Assembly: GCA_934486825.1 (NCBI GenBank) | Contig: CAKSQF010000003.1 | Span: 1-64,000, forward strand | Length of the DNA stretch: 64,000 nt | Reading direction: 5' to 3' | Source of the DNA: an uncultured Eubacteriales bacterium | GTDB lineage: Bacteria; Bacillota; Clostridia; Oscillospirales; CAG-272 | Part shown: positions 1 through 9,270 of the stretch, piece by piece | Numbering within the stretch: the stretch's first letter is position 1 | Layout: every line of letters begins with the position of its first letter | Notes under the pieces: generated by a model | What the model was told of the DNA's origin: nothing | The model's database searches: none | What the model saw: only the letters and a program-made list of their open reading frames with translations | Translations under genes and position numbers: made by a program

Positions 1-171
1 ATCTGCGATTATTGCGGAAAGACAATGTCCGAGCATGCCGACGAGAATAAAAATCACATCTGCGATTATTGCGGAAAGACAATGTCCGAGCATGCCGACG
101 AGAATAAAAATCACATCTGCGATTATTGCGGAAAAACAATGTCCGAACACGCCGACGGAGACAAAAATCAC
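1..171 (+). repeat. Tandem 57-bp coding repeats (three full units plus a decayed fourth)
   Basis: Units at 1-57 and 58-114 are identical. The unit at 115-171 differs at a few positions, and a degenerate copy follows from 172. The period is a multiple of three (19 codons), so gain or loss of units would keep the frame. The array runs off the left edge, so the copy number is a minimum. Confidence 0.95.
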
Positions 172-567
172 ATCTGCGATTATTGCGGTAAAATAATCTC
201 CGACCACACGGGCGGAAAGGCAACCTGCAAGAATAAAGCAGTATGCGGAATATGCGGTAATGCTTATGGTGAGACTGATGCGAATAACCATGAGAATCTT
301 GTGCATTTTCCCGCAAAAGCGGCAACAAAGGATGCAGAGGGCAATATTGAATACTACCGTTGCGACGGTTGCGGTAAATATTACCGAGATGCCGCGGCGA
401 CGATGGAAATCAGTGAGGCTGACACCGTAACGGCTAAGTTGCCGGACGATCCGAAGCCTCCGCAGACCGGAGACAACGGCAGGCTCGCGATGCTGATCGC
501 ATTGCTGTCGGTTTGCGGTTGCTTTTGCACAATGTCAATGAAGTACGGTAAGTGTCATAAGCTATAA
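1..567 (+). CDS. Cell-wall-anchored protein with tandem Cys-pair repeats, 5' truncated by window edge
   Basis: The reading frame is already open at base 1, so the true start lies upstream. A 19-residue unit containing CDYCGK and paired histidines is repeated three times and then decays. Each unit has a C-x2-C pair, suggesting small metal-binding or disulfide knots. A second Cys-pair module (about residues 70-140) resembles the C-terminal modules of the next two genes. The C-terminus has PPQTG, a hydrophobic stretch, and a short tail with basic residues. That matches the (S/P)PXTG sorting signals known for Clostridioides difficile sortase B, so I infer covalent attachment to peptidoglycan. The function of the exposed part is unknown. 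It is the first of three same-strand surface-protein genes. Confidence 0.75.
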   Translation: MCDYCGKTMSEHADENKNHICDYCGKTMSEHADENKNHICDYCGKTMSEHADGDKNHICDYCGKIISDHTGGKATCKNKAVCGICGNAYGETDANNHENLVHFPAKAATKDAEGNIEYYRCDGCGKYYRDAAATMEISEADTVTAKLPDDPKPPQTGDNGRLAMLIALLSVCGCFCTMSMKYGKCHKL

Positions 568-569
568 CA

Positions 570-599
570 ACAGATAATAAATAAACAGATAATAAATAA
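570..599. repeat. Two 15-bp direct repeats between surface genes
   Basis: The AT-rich unit ACAGATAATAAATAA occurs twice back to back between the first and second surface-protein genes. It could reflect slippage. No function is evident. Confidence 0.7.
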
Positions 600-634
600 A
601 AAACGGTAAACTGTAATCAAACGGAGGAGATCAG

Positions 635-3600
635 ATGAAAAAACGGGTTCTGAGTATTTTGCTTGCTTTGGGCATTGTTATGTGCGGGCTGTTTTCGCTC
701 GTATTATGGAGCGCTACGGCAGACGAAATGCACAATGTAACGGTAAAAGCCGCAGTCGGCGGAAAAGTATCGACCGACGGCACGAACTGGAGCGACAGAG
801 TTGTCGTTTCGGTAGCAAAGGGAGCAACGCTCGGTGACAGAGTACAATACAAACCGGACGAGGGATATAAGCTCGACGGTGTTACCGCTGCTACGGTTAT
901 AAAGAAGATTGTTGCTTCAGCCACAAATACGGCTGCCATCGACGATGCGGGAAACCTCTATACGGCGGGAGACAATTCGCGCGGGCAGCTCGCAAGAACG
1001 CTGGATTTTTATGTAGATGAGGACTCGGTTCTTACAAAGGTCAGCACCTCCGCGAAAACAGTCGATGTTGCCCTCGGCACTGATCATATCGTTGTACTTG
1101 ACGAAAACGGCGATGTATGGACAGCCGGCTGCAATCAGTACGGTGCCCTCGGAATCGATGAAAATGCGGGGAAATATTGGTACGGAACCTATATTGAAAC
1201 CCTCAGAAAGGTTACCGTCGGCAACGGCAGTGTAAAAATCAAAGCGGTAGCCGCAGGACAGTATCACACGATCCTTATTGACGAAAACGGCGGCGTCTGG
1301 ACAGCGGGCTATAACAGCGACGGTCAGCTTGGCAGAAGCGAAAATATTAACAGCGGAACGCCGAATAAGGTGTTCGAAAAGGCAGAAGGTCTTGATAATG
1401 TTAAAATAGTCGCTGCGTCGGGCGGAACTGCTCATACGGTTCTGCTTGATGAAAGCGGCAATGTGTGGACAGCGGGCAATAATCTTCACGGCCAGCTCGG
1501 CAGACAGACTGCGAAGAACAAGGATTCAAAATTTGAAAAGGTCACCGACGGCATATCCGGGGTTAAAATAACCGCAATAGCGGCGGGAAGCTACTACACT
1601 GTACTGCTCGATGAAAGCGGCAATGTGTGGACGGTCGGATCAAACGGCTACGGGGAACTCGGCAGAGCTACGGAAGGCACGTTGGACAACGTATTCGGAA
1701 AAGCCGACCTTCAGGGGGCAACCGGGGCGAAGTTTATTGCGGCATGCGGATCAGCAACAGTGGTGATAGATATCGACGGTAATGCAAGAACCTGCGGCAT
1801 CAACAGCGGTCATCTCGGGCGCCCTGTAACCGAGTCAAACAACCCTGAACTTCTTAAGGTTGAAAACGGTATCGGCAACACTAAAATGGTTGCCGCTGCA
1901 ATCGGAACCTATCACACCGTTTTACTTGATGAAAACGGCGGGATGTGGACTTGCGGGAAAAACCAGAGCGGTCAGATCTGCAGAACCGACGGATTTCGCG
2001 AATATGCTACCGTTGCCAAAACCTTTGCACCTGTTACCGACGGTATAATTCAAACGATGACGTTTGACGAAATGAAGAACACGGTGATAAACTCGGACAG
2101 AGAGTTTACCGTTACGGCAGTCCTCAGAGAAAAGGCAACACTTGAATATGATCTTGGCGGCGGTAAGTGGGTTGACGGATTTACTCCCGACAGTTTTACT
2201 TACAGGGATGAGGAACTTGTGCTTCCCGACGCAACGAAACTTGAAAAACGCGGTCATACCTTCGCGGGATGGGAAACCTCCGAGCCTACCGCAGACACAA
2301 TAAAGTGTACGGCAAAATGGACGGCGAATACCTACAAGGTTACGCTCGACGGAAACGGCGGTAGGCCGTCGCACGGAACCATGACCGTTACCTATGGTGA
2401 GGAACTTGATCAGATGCCGGTACCGGAATACCCCGGTTATATTTTCGACGGTTGGTTTGATCAGCAGTACGGCGGCAAGCAGTACGGCGACGAAAACGGT
2501 CGCAGTACGAGAACGTATGACAAAACCGAAGACTGCACCCTGTATGCGATGTGGGTGGAAGCTCCCCGGCGCACAATCACCTTCGATCCGAACGGCGGCA
2601 CGCTGAACGGTCCGACAACGAGCGAAGAAAAGGAAAACGGACCGATCTGTTACAACCCCGAACCCGTAAGGGAAGGTTACTTCTTCTTAGGCTGGTATAA
2701 AGATGCCGATTGCACTGATAAGTGGAATTTCAGCGATCCGGTGAAGGGAGATATGACGCTGTACGCAGGGTGGCAAATCATGGCGTACGAGATCCGGGTA
2801 AAACCCGAAAACGGCGAATCGGATATTATTATCTACAAGCTTTACGGTACGCCGATCACTCCTCCGACACTGACAAGAACGGGTTATATTTTCGCGGGCT
2901 GGGACAAGGAATTTCCGACCGCAATGCCGGCGTATGATATGACAATCACTGCAAAGTGGACACTCTGCGATCATACGGGCAATACGGCACATCCCACCTG
3001 TACCGAACCTGTCGCCTGCACGGTCTGCGGCGGCAGTATCCCGGCTATCGGTCACGATTTTTCGGTAGAACAGCATGATGAAAACGAGCACTGGAATAAA
3101 TGCTCACGCTGCGATGAGATCGCAGACAAGGAGCCGCATGAATGGAACAACGGTGAGGTAACCATGCCCCCCACCTGCTTGGGTGCGGGCAAAAAAGTTT
3201 ATACCTGTACAAAGTGCGGCGCGACCAAAACCGAGCATATCGATGCCAACGGTCACAACTTTGTTTTCCATGAGGGAAAGCCCGCAACATGCGCGGAAAA
3301 AGGCTGGGAGGATTACCATACCTGTGCCGACTGTGATTATACCGACTATAAAGAAATTCCCGCAACCGGAGATCACAGAGGCGGAAAGGCAACCTGTACA
3401 AAAAAGGCTGTCTGCGAGGTCTGCGGAAACGCATACGGAGATGTTGACCCCGATAATCACGACGATCTCCGTCACGTCGAAGCAAAAGCGGCGACCAAGG
3501 AATCCGAAGGCAATATCGAATACTGGTATTGCTCGGGATGCGGCAAATATTACGGCGATGCCGAAGCAACAAAGAAAATCACAAAGGAAGAAACGGTAAC

Positions 3601-3745
3601 AAAGAAGCTCCCGGATGAACCGGAGCCTCCCAAAACCGGTATCGGCGGCAACCTCATGCTGTGGCTCGCACTCCTGCTTCTCAGCGGCGGCATTTGCGCG
3701 GGACTTATTGTAAAACGCAGAAAAACAATGTTGACACGGAGGTAA
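635..3745 (+). CDS. Cell-wall-anchored RCC1-propeller / InlB B-repeat surface protein
   Basis: A 1036-residue secreted protein. A Sec signal peptide covers residues 1-30. Residues about 85-470 carry repeated units with motifs such as VWTAGxN and GQLGR, typical of RCC1 seven-bladed beta-propellers. Residues about 500-770 carry InlB B-type (Listeria-Bacteroides) repeats with GYxFxGW motifs. Residues about 778-990 are Cys-pair modules. PPKTG at 998-1002, a hydrophobic helix and a KRRK tail form a sortase signal of the (S/P)PXTG class. Its ATG is preceded by GGAGGAGA at 623-630. It is probably displayed on the cell wall for adhesion or ligand binding, which is inference from the architecture. The last 305 bp of the module region are a near copy of the end of the next gene. 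Confidence 0.85.
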   Translation: MKKRVLSILLALGIVMCGLFSLVLWSATADEMHNVTVKAAVGGKVSTDGTNWSDRVVVSVAKGATLGDRVQYKPDEGYKLDGVTAATVIKKIVASATNTAAIDDAGNLYTAGDNSRGQLARTLDFYVDEDSVLTKVSTSAKTVDVALGTDHIVVLDENGDVWTAGCNQYGALGIDENAGKYWYGTYIETLRKVTVGNGSVKIKAVAAGQYHTILIDENGGVWTAGYNSDGQLGRSENINSGTPNKVFEKAEGLDNVKIVAASGGTAHTVLLDESGNVWTAGNNLHGQLGRQTAKNKDSKFEKVTDGISGVKITAIAAGSYYTVLLDESGNVWTVGSNGYGELGRATEGTLDNVFGKADLQGATGAKFIAACGSATVVIDIDGNARTCGINSGHLGRPVTESNNPELLKVENGIGNTKMVAAAIGTYHTVLLDENGGMWTCGKNQSGQICRTDGFREYATVAKTFAPVTDGIIQTMTFDEMKNTVINSDREFTVTAVLREKATLEYDLGGGKWVDGFTPDSFTYRDEELVLPDATKLEKRGHTFAGWETSEPTADTIKCTAKWTANTYKVTLDGNGGRPSHGTMTVTYGEELDQMPVPEYPGYIFDGWFDQQYGGKQYGDENGRSTRTYDKTEDCTLYAMWVEAPRRTITFDPNGGTLNGPTTSEEKENGPICYNPEPVREGYFFLGWYKDADCTDKWNFSDPVKGDMTLYAGWQIMAYEIRVKPENGESDIIIYKLYGTPITPPTLTRTGYIFAGWDKEFPTAMPAYDMTITAKWTLCDHTGNTAHPTCTEPVACTVCGGSIPAIGHDFSVEQHDENEHWNKCSRCDEIADKEPHEWNNGEVTMPPTCLGAGKKVYTCTKCGATKTEHIDANGHNFVFHEGKPATCAEKGWEDYHTCADCDYTDYKEIPATGDHRGGKATCTKKAVCEVCGNAYGDVDPDNHDDLRHVEAKAATKESEGNIEYWYCSGCGKYYGDAEATKKITKEETVTKKLPDEPEPPKTGIGGNLMLWLALLLLSGGICAGLIVKRRKTMLTRR
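3386..3690 (+). repeat. C-terminal anchor module, copy 1
   Basis: This stretch aligns without gaps to 6140-6444, with roughly nine in ten bases matching by eye. It encodes the last Cys-pair module and the PPKTG sorting region. A more diverged relative lies around 208-480 in the first gene. Confidence 0.9.
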
Positions 3746-3751
3746 TGCAGA

Positions 3752-6499
3752 ATGAAAAAACGCATACTCGGTATACTGCTTGCCATTTGTATGATATTCT
3801 GTCTTGTGACTATCGGCGTCATGGCAGAAGACGGTGTTTCGGGCGGGAATGCCGACATCACAGGCAGCGGCACGCAGGAAGATCCGTATCTGATTTACAC
3901 AGCGGAAGGTCTGAAAACCTTCCGCGATAAGGCAAACGGCGGAGAGAAATTTGCATTTGCCACACTGATGAATGATATTGTTCTGAACGACGGTGCATTT
4001 GATGCGGACGGAAACTATACCGCCGCAGACGGCAGTGCCGCTGAGCCTGAAAAATGGACTCCGATCGGAACGTATGATAACCAATACAGAGGCACATTCG
4101 ACGGAAACGGCAAAACCATCAAAGGACTGTATGTCAATACCGGGGGTGATGAACCCGTTGGATTGTTCGGATATACAGGAGGTCCGAAGATTAAAAATCT
4201 GACGGTGGACGGCTGTGTCATCGGAAAGGACTGGGCAGGCGGTATTTTGGGATTTTCCCACGGCGGTGTGATCGAAAACTGCACAAATAACGCTTCTGTT
4301 ACTGTTGCGAATCTTGACAGTGACAGACATGCCTGTGTCGGTGGGATTGCAGGGGTAACCTACGCGAAATTGATCGGGTGCGGCAACACGGGGAAGATTA
4401 CCGTTAAAAATGTTGCCCAATTCGCAAATGTCGGCGGTATTGTCGGTTGTGAAAATAACATGGGGATGCCTATAATTCAGGATTGCTATAATACAGGCGA
4501 AGTCAGCGGTGAGGCAGGCACGCTGTATCTCGGCGGCATTGCGGGCGCAATTTCACAGGGTGTAATTTCCAATTGCTACAGCACGGGAAAGCTTGACAGC
4601 ACCGGCAGTACGACTGTATATCTGGGCGGCATCGTCGGGTTGAACGGCGCATTGTATGACCTCACAAATAATTATTGCCTTGAAGGCACGGCGGATAAAG
4701 CTGCCGGCAGAGATGAGGAGGAGATGATCGACAAAAACACCGTAAAATCAATGCCCAAAGAAGCATTTGAAGACGGAACGATACTTAACCTCATGATAAA
4801 CGGTCGCGAGGACGGCACGCATCCGTGGAGCGGCGAGTGCAGATATGTCGAAAGTGCCGGTATGCTTCTGCCGATACTGAAAAGGGAAGAGAGCGTCTAC
4901 ACTCACGCCCACTGCATCTGCGGCACGGGTACCGATTCCGACGGTCATGACACGCACACCGATGTCACATGGACGCCGTGGACGAAAACCGACAGGCTTC
5001 CCACGAAGTCGGGATATTACTTCCTGACCGACGATGTGGTCATGAACATCGATCAGACCACATCATCGGAAGGTGTATATGTCTGCCTTAACGGATACGG
5101 CATCAGTGTCGCAAACGGGGAAGATGAATCGAATAAACCTTCTCTTCTGCTGAACGGCGGCACACTGACGATCACCGACTGCGGCACAAAAGGAACCGTA
5201 AAGGATCTTACAATATACTCGGGCAAGCTTGTCATGTACGGCGGCAGCGTGCCTGCGGGAAGCGGACTTACCGTTACAGGTAGTGCCGAGCTTATAGCGG
5301 CGGGCAATGCCGCATTTAACGGTACTGTTACAAACAAAGGCACTGTCTCAAGCGGCACATTTAACGGCGAGTTCATAAACGAAACAGGAACCATAAACGG
5401 CGGTACATTCAACGGCAAGGTGACGAGCAACGGCGGTACGATTAACAACGGCACCTTCAACGGTGTTGTGGATCTTTATCGGTACCCGACGCGCAATGGA
5501 GACAGCGCAGTGCAAGTTAACAACGGCATATTTTCCGAATCAAGCACCGTGAACAATAGCGGCGGTTCGATTTATGGCGGTACATACAGCGGAAAGGTGA
5601 CTGTTACCGGATACATAAACCCATTGACCGGCGGAGGCATGACGGGATTTATCGGCGGCGGCACTTTCACAAAAACAAGCGAGGTCACGGCTTTGACAAC
5701 AAACCCCGGAGACCTCGTCGGGATGGTCATTTACGGCGATTATTACGGCAAAGTAAAGCTTGAGGGCGGAGTGATCTATGATCGTAGCAGCGAGAAGTGC
5801 CCGGTATTCCACGAGTCATCCGAGGTTTATTTTACGAGCGGCTATGCCGACGGCGGCATCTACTACGGAACCGAAATATACGGAGATGCGAAAATCTGGA
5901 GCGGCGCGTACTGCACGGTGAGATTTGACACAGTCGGCGGCAGTGAAGTGCCGGAGCAAAATGTTCTGCGCGGCAAGAAGGCTGTACCTCTTGCCGAAAA
6001 TCCCACCAAAGTGGGTTATGTCTTCGGCGGCTGGCTGAAGTACGGCAAGCCGTTTGATTTGGCGACAACGCCGTTTGTGGATCATATTGTCGTGCTTACG
6101 GCGGTTTGGAACGAATGCGACCATTCGGGCAGTACCGTAAAGGCAACCTGTACAAAAAAGGCTGTCTGCGAGATCTGCGGAAACACATACGGAGAAGTTG
6201 ACCCCGACAATCACGACGATCTCCGTCATGTCGAAGCAAAAGCGGCGACCAAGGAAGCCGAAGGCAATATCGAATACTGGTACTGTGCGGGATGCGGCAA
6301 ATACTACAGCGACGCCGAAGCAACAAAGGAAATCACAAAGGAAGAAACGGTAACCGAGAAGCTCCCGGATGAACCGGAGCCTCCGAAGACCGGAATCGGC
6401 GGCAATCTTATGCTGTGGTTTGCACTCCTGCTTCTCAGCGGCGGAGCCGTTATCGGCGTAGCGACAATCGGAAGAAACAGAAAACGCTCCGACAGATAA
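3752..6499 (+). CDS. Cell-wall-anchored GLUG-repeat / beta-helix-like surface protein
   Basis: A 915-residue secreted protein with a Sec signal peptide ending near VMAEDG. Residues about 130-320 contain five GLUG-type motifs (GGIxGxxxxGxIxNCxxxG), known from bacterial surface and IgA-protease-like proteins. Residues about 480-680 are short repeats of the type NGTFNG and GGTFNG, which suggests a right-handed beta-helix. One InlB B-type repeat (GYVFGGW) and a Cys-pair module follow. PPKTG at 877-881 precedes a hydrophobic helix and a basic tail. The ATG lies 6 bases after the upstream stop, and its GGAGGT overlaps that stop, so the two genes are probably translationally coupled. The ligand is unknown. 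Confidence 0.83.
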   Translation: MKKRILGILLAICMIFCLVTIGVMAEDGVSGGNADITGSGTQEDPYLIYTAEGLKTFRDKANGGEKFAFATLMNDIVLNDGAFDADGNYTAADGSAAEPEKWTPIGTYDNQYRGTFDGNGKTIKGLYVNTGGDEPVGLFGYTGGPKIKNLTVDGCVIGKDWAGGILGFSHGGVIENCTNNASVTVANLDSDRHACVGGIAGVTYAKLIGCGNTGKITVKNVAQFANVGGIVGCENNMGMPIIQDCYNTGEVSGEAGTLYLGGIAGAISQGVISNCYSTGKLDSTGSTTVYLGGIVGLNGALYDLTNNYCLEGTADKAAGRDEEEMIDKNTVKSMPKEAFEDGTILNLMINGREDGTHPWSGECRYVESAGMLLPILKREESVYTHAHCICGTGTDSDGHDTHTDVTWTPWTKTDRLPTKSGYYFLTDDVVMNIDQTTSSEGVYVCLNGYGISVANGEDESNKPSLLLNGGTLTITDCGTKGTVKDLTIYSGKLVMYGGSVPAGSGLTVTGSAELIAAGNAAFNGTVTNKGTVSSGTFNGEFINETGTINGGTFNGKVTSNGGTINNGTFNGVVDLYRYPTRNGDSAVQVNNGIFSESSTVNNSGGSIYGGTYSGKVTVTGYINPLTGGGMTGFIGGGTFTKTSEVTALTTNPGDLVGMVIYGDYYGKVKLEGGVIYDRSSEKCPVFHESSEVYFTSGYADGGIYYGTEIYGDAKIWSGAYCTVRFDTVGGSEVPEQNVLRGKKAVPLAENPTKVGYVFGGWLKYGKPFDLATTPFVDHIVVLTAVWNECDHSGSTVKATCTKKAVCEICGNTYGEVDPDNHDDLRHVEAKAATKEAEGNIEYWYCAGCGKYYSDAEATKEITKEETVTEKLPDEPEPPKTGIGGNLMLWFALLLLSGGAVIGVATIGRNRKRSDR
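6140..6444 (+). repeat. C-terminal anchor module, copy 2
   Basis: Ungapped near-duplicate of 3386-3690, encoding the Cys-pair module plus sorting signal. It indicates recent duplication or gene conversion between neighbouring surface genes. Confidence 0.9.
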
Positions 6500-6514
6500 C
6501 GGAGCACATGCGGC

Positions 6515-6553
6515 AAAGCGGCAGACACGGTTTAACCGGTCTGCCGCTTTTGT
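6515..6553 (+). terminator. Intrinsic terminator after surface-protein operon
   Basis: A 12-bp stem (AAAGCGGCAGAC pairing with GTCTGCCGCTTT) starts 15 bases after the stop codon and ends in a short T run. Confidence 0.85.
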
Positions 6554-6622
6554 ACCCGATATAATTTGATGCAGGATATTGTAAATGATATTTGAATTTT
6601 ATTCGAATTGTCTTAAAGTCTA

Positions 6623-6651
6623 TTGACAAAAGCACAAAAAAGGGATAAAAT
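6623..6651 (+). promoter_or_regulatory. rny promoter
   Basis: TTGACA at 6623-6628 and TAAAAT at 6646-6651 with a 17-bp spacer. This predicts a leader of about 120 nt before rny. Confidence 0.75.
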
Positions 6652-6777
6652 ATACAATGTGATAATTTGCAGACCAAGTGAATATTTTCTCTGTATTCAC
6701 CTTTTCTCATAATTTTTCATGAATTTTTTATCCGAATAATTGAATTACAACACAAAAAACAAGGAGGTGCAAGCAAT

Positions 6778-8340
6778 TTGGGTGAATTTTCCGGATATCT
6801 GATAGGCGGCGGCGCGGTTGCGCTGATCGCAATTATCATTTTTATTATCTGTCGTATTGTGAACAGCAAAAAGATCGCTGCGGCAAAGCAGAAGATCAGC
6901 ATGGCTGAATCGGAAGCAAAAAAGATCGTTGACGACGCAATAAAAACCGCCGAAACGAAGAAAAAGGAAGCGCTTCTCGAAGCGAAGGAAGAGATTGTCC
7001 GTTCGAACAAGGAGTTCGAAAAGGAGGTCCGTGACCGCAGAGCCGAGCTTACCAAAATGGAAAGACGCTATGTGAGCAAGGAAGAGATGCTCGACAAAAA
7101 GAGCGACAATCTTGATCGCAAGGAAGAAATGCTTGATAAAAAAATCAAGGAAAATACCGAGCTTACCGCAAAGATCGAAGAGATCAAAGCCGAACAGCTC
7201 GCAAAGCTTGAAGCAATTTCGGGGCTTACCGTCGAACAGGCAAAGGCTGAGATTGTGAAACAGATCGAGGACGAGGCACGCTACGAGTCGGCAATGAAGC
7301 TCGCCGAGATCGAGGCACAGCTGAAAGAGGATGCCGATGAAAAGGCAAGAGATATTATTTCTCAGTCGATATCGCGTCTCGCATCCGATTTTGTTTCGGA
7401 GGCAAGCGTTACGTCGGTGGCGTTGCCGAATGACGAAATGAAGGGAAGGATCATAGGACGCGAAGGACGTAACATAAGAGCTGTCGAGGCACTTACCGGA
7501 GTCGATCTGATAATCGACGATACGCCCGAGGCAATCACGGTTTCCTGCTTTGATCCCGTTCGCCGCGAGGTGGCAAGACTGGCGCTTGAAAAGCTGGTTA
7601 CCGACGGCAGAATACATCCTACCCGTATAGAGGAAACGGTTGAGAAGGCAAAGAAAGAGGTTGAGGCTTCGATCAAGCAGGCAGGCGAGCATGCGACATT
7701 TGAGACGGGCATACACGGAATACATCCCGATCTTGTAAAATTGCTCGGTCGTCTGCGTTACCGTACAAGCTACGGGCAGAATGTGCTCAACCATTCGATA
7801 GAGGTTGCATTCCTCTCCGGAATGATTGCCGATGAAATGGGTGTGAACTCCGAGCTTGCAAAGCGTGCGGGACTTCTGCACGATATAGGCAAAGCGGTCA
7901 CACACGAGGTTGAGGGAAGCCACGCTGTTATCGGCGCGGACATCGCCCGCAAGTACAAGGAAAACAAGGAGATTGTGCATGCGATCGAGGCGCATCACGG
8001 AGATGTCGAGCCGAAGACCGCCATTGCGTTTATCGTTCAGGCGGCTGATGCGATTTCGGCGGCAAGACCGGGCGCGAGACGTGAGAATCTTGAAAACTAC
8101 ATCAAGCGTCTCCAGAAGCTTGAAGAGATTGCAAACGCACACGCAGGTGTCGAAAAATCATTTGCAATCCAGGCGGGCAGAGAGGTGCGCATAATGGTCA
8201 AACCGGACGAAATAAACGATCAGCAGATGGTACTTATCGCTCACGATGTGGCAAAGCAGATTGAGAGTGAGCTCAAATATCCGGGGCAGATAAAGATCAC
8301 GGTTGTCAGAGAAAGCCGTGCAAGTGACATAGCGAAATAA
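6778..8340 (+). CDS. rny: Ribonuclease Y
   Basis: A membrane-anchored endoribonuclease that initiates bulk mRNA decay in Firmicutes. The 520-residue length is typical. A transmembrane helix lies at about residues 5-27, then a long charged coiled coil to about 180. A KH domain carries GREGRNIR near 225-235, and an HD domain carries HDIGKA near 367, with the His-Asp metal pair intact. The start is TTG at 6778, chosen because AAGGAGGTG at 6761-6769 is well spaced from it and no in-frame ATG lies before the membrane helix. The neighbours ymdB and spoVS follow, the order known from Bacillus subtilis. Confidence 0.97.
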   Translation: MGEFSGYLIGGGAVALIAIIIFIICRIVNSKKIAAAKQKISMAESEAKKIVDDAIKTAETKKKEALLEAKEEIVRSNKEFEKEVRDRRAELTKMERRYVSKEEMLDKKSDNLDRKEEMLDKKIKENTELTAKIEEIKAEQLAKLEAISGLTVEQAKAEIVKQIEDEARYESAMKLAEIEAQLKEDADEKARDIISQSISRLASDFVSEASVTSVALPNDEMKGRIIGREGRNIRAVEALTGVDLIIDDTPEAITVSCFDPVRREVARLALEKLVTDGRIHPTRIEETVEKAKKEVEASIKQAGEHATFETGIHGIHPDLVKLLGRLRYRTSYGQNVLNHSIEVAFLSGMIADEMGVNSELAKRAGLLHDIGKAVTHEVEGSHAVIGADIARKYKENKEIVHAIEAHHGDVEPKTAIAFIVQAADAISAARPGARRENLENYIKRLQKLEEIANAHAGVEKSFAIQAGREVRIMVKPDEINDQQMVLIAHDVAKQIESELKYPGQIKITVVRESRASDIAK

Positions 8341-8350
8341 ACAAATACAT

Positions 8351-8388
8351 AGCAGGGGATTTTCTTTTCGGGATTTCCCCTGCTTTTG
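8351..8388 (+). terminator. Terminator between rny and ymdB
   Basis: Stem AGCAGGGGA / TCCCCTGCT followed by TTTT. It would reduce but may not abolish read-through, since no clear promoter was found in the short gap before ymdB. Confidence 0.75.
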
Positions 8389-8407
8389 TAAAACGGAAGG
8401 AAAAAGG

Positions 8408-9184
8408 ATGCTTTATCGTGTACTTTGCCTCGGGGATATAGTCGGGGCACAGGCGGTTGAATATATTTCACATAAACTGTGGAATTTCAGAAAGAACAAC
8501 GACATAAATTTTACGGTCGCCAACGGCGAAAACGCCGACCCGGGGAACGGTATAACAATGATGTCTGCCGAAAAGCTGCTTGCCTCAGGGATTGATGTAA
8601 TTACATCGGGCAATCACGTCTGGCAGAAGAAGGAAATCAGAAGCTATATTGATGAGTGCCGTTATCTGTTGAGACCGGCAAATTATCCGTCGCGCGATCC
8701 GGGAAGCGGCTCGGTTATCTGCGACGCGGACGGCAGAAAAATTCTTGTCATGAACGTGCAGGGAAATGTATTCATGGACCCTATCGGCGATCCGTTTGAC
8801 TGTGTCGATTCGATTCTGCGCAGAGAGGACGGCAATTACGATTTTTCGGTTCTTGATATTCACGCCGAGGCGACCGCAGAAAAAATTGCGCTTGCCCGTT
8901 ATTTTGACGGCAGGATAAATGTCATAGTCGGCACGCATACTCATGTTCAGACTGCGGATGAACAGGTGCTTGAAAAGGGAAGCGGATACATTACCGATCT
9001 CGGTATGAGCGGTGTGCAGACAGGGATCCTCGGTGTTGATAAGGACTGCATTATAGAAAAATTCAGAACGAAAATGCCGGTCAGATTTCTCCCCGCCGTC
9101 GGAGAGGTGCGCATAATGGGCGCCGTCTTTGGTATAAATGATCAAAACGGAATTGTTGAATTTGTGAAAAGGGTAGAATTTTAA
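8408..9184 (+). CDS. ymdB: YmdB-family metallophosphoesterase
   Basis: A 258-residue cytosolic phosphoesterase of the YmdB/TIGR00282 family. In Bacillus the family hydrolyses 2',3'-cyclic nucleotides and affects the switch between motility and biofilm. The dinuclear metal site is visible in order: GDIVG near residue 9, NGEN near 40, SGNHVW near 67, DIHAEATAEK near 150 and VGTHTHVQTADE near 178. The ATG is preceded by GGAAGG. It lies directly after rny, a conserved pairing that supports the assignment. All expected metal ligands appear present. Confidence 0.95.
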   Translation: MLYRVLCLGDIVGAQAVEYISHKLWNFRKNNDINFTVANGENADPGNGITMMSAEKLLASGIDVITSGNHVWQKKEIRSYIDECRYLLRPANYPSRDPGSGSVICDADGRKILVMNVQGNVFMDPIGDPFDCVDSILRREDGNYDFSVLDIHAEATAEKIALARYFDGRINVIVGTHTHVQTADEQVLEKGSGYITDLGMSGVQTGILGVDKDCIIEKFRTKMPVRFLPAVGEVRIMGAVFGINDQNGIVEFVKRVEF

Positions 9185-9201
9185 AAAAAAATAAAATCCT
9201 A

Positions 9202-9230
9202 TTGCTTTTTTTGTCGTCATTTATTATAAT
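9202..9230 (+). promoter_or_regulatory. spoVS promoter
   Basis: TTGCTT at 9202-9207 and TATAAT at 9225-9230 with 17-bp spacing. This looks like a housekeeping sigma-A promoter. No sigma-H type site was recognised. Confidence 0.6.
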
Positions 9231-9270
9231 AATAACAGTAAATTCGACACTGTTTTGAGAGGTATTGCAC

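Noticed and set aside
1..171. CRISPR array
   Set aside because: The repeat is directly tandem without spacers, lies in a coding frame, and no cas genes are present.
3104..4420. 438-codon minus-strand frame across two surface-protein genes
   Set aside because: Spans the boundary of two well-supported genes and mirrors their repeats; no promoter or ribosome site.
6745..8142. 465-codon open frame antisense to rny
   Set aside because: Mirror frame of a strongly supported RNase Y gene; Leu/Phe/Cys-rich nonsense composition.
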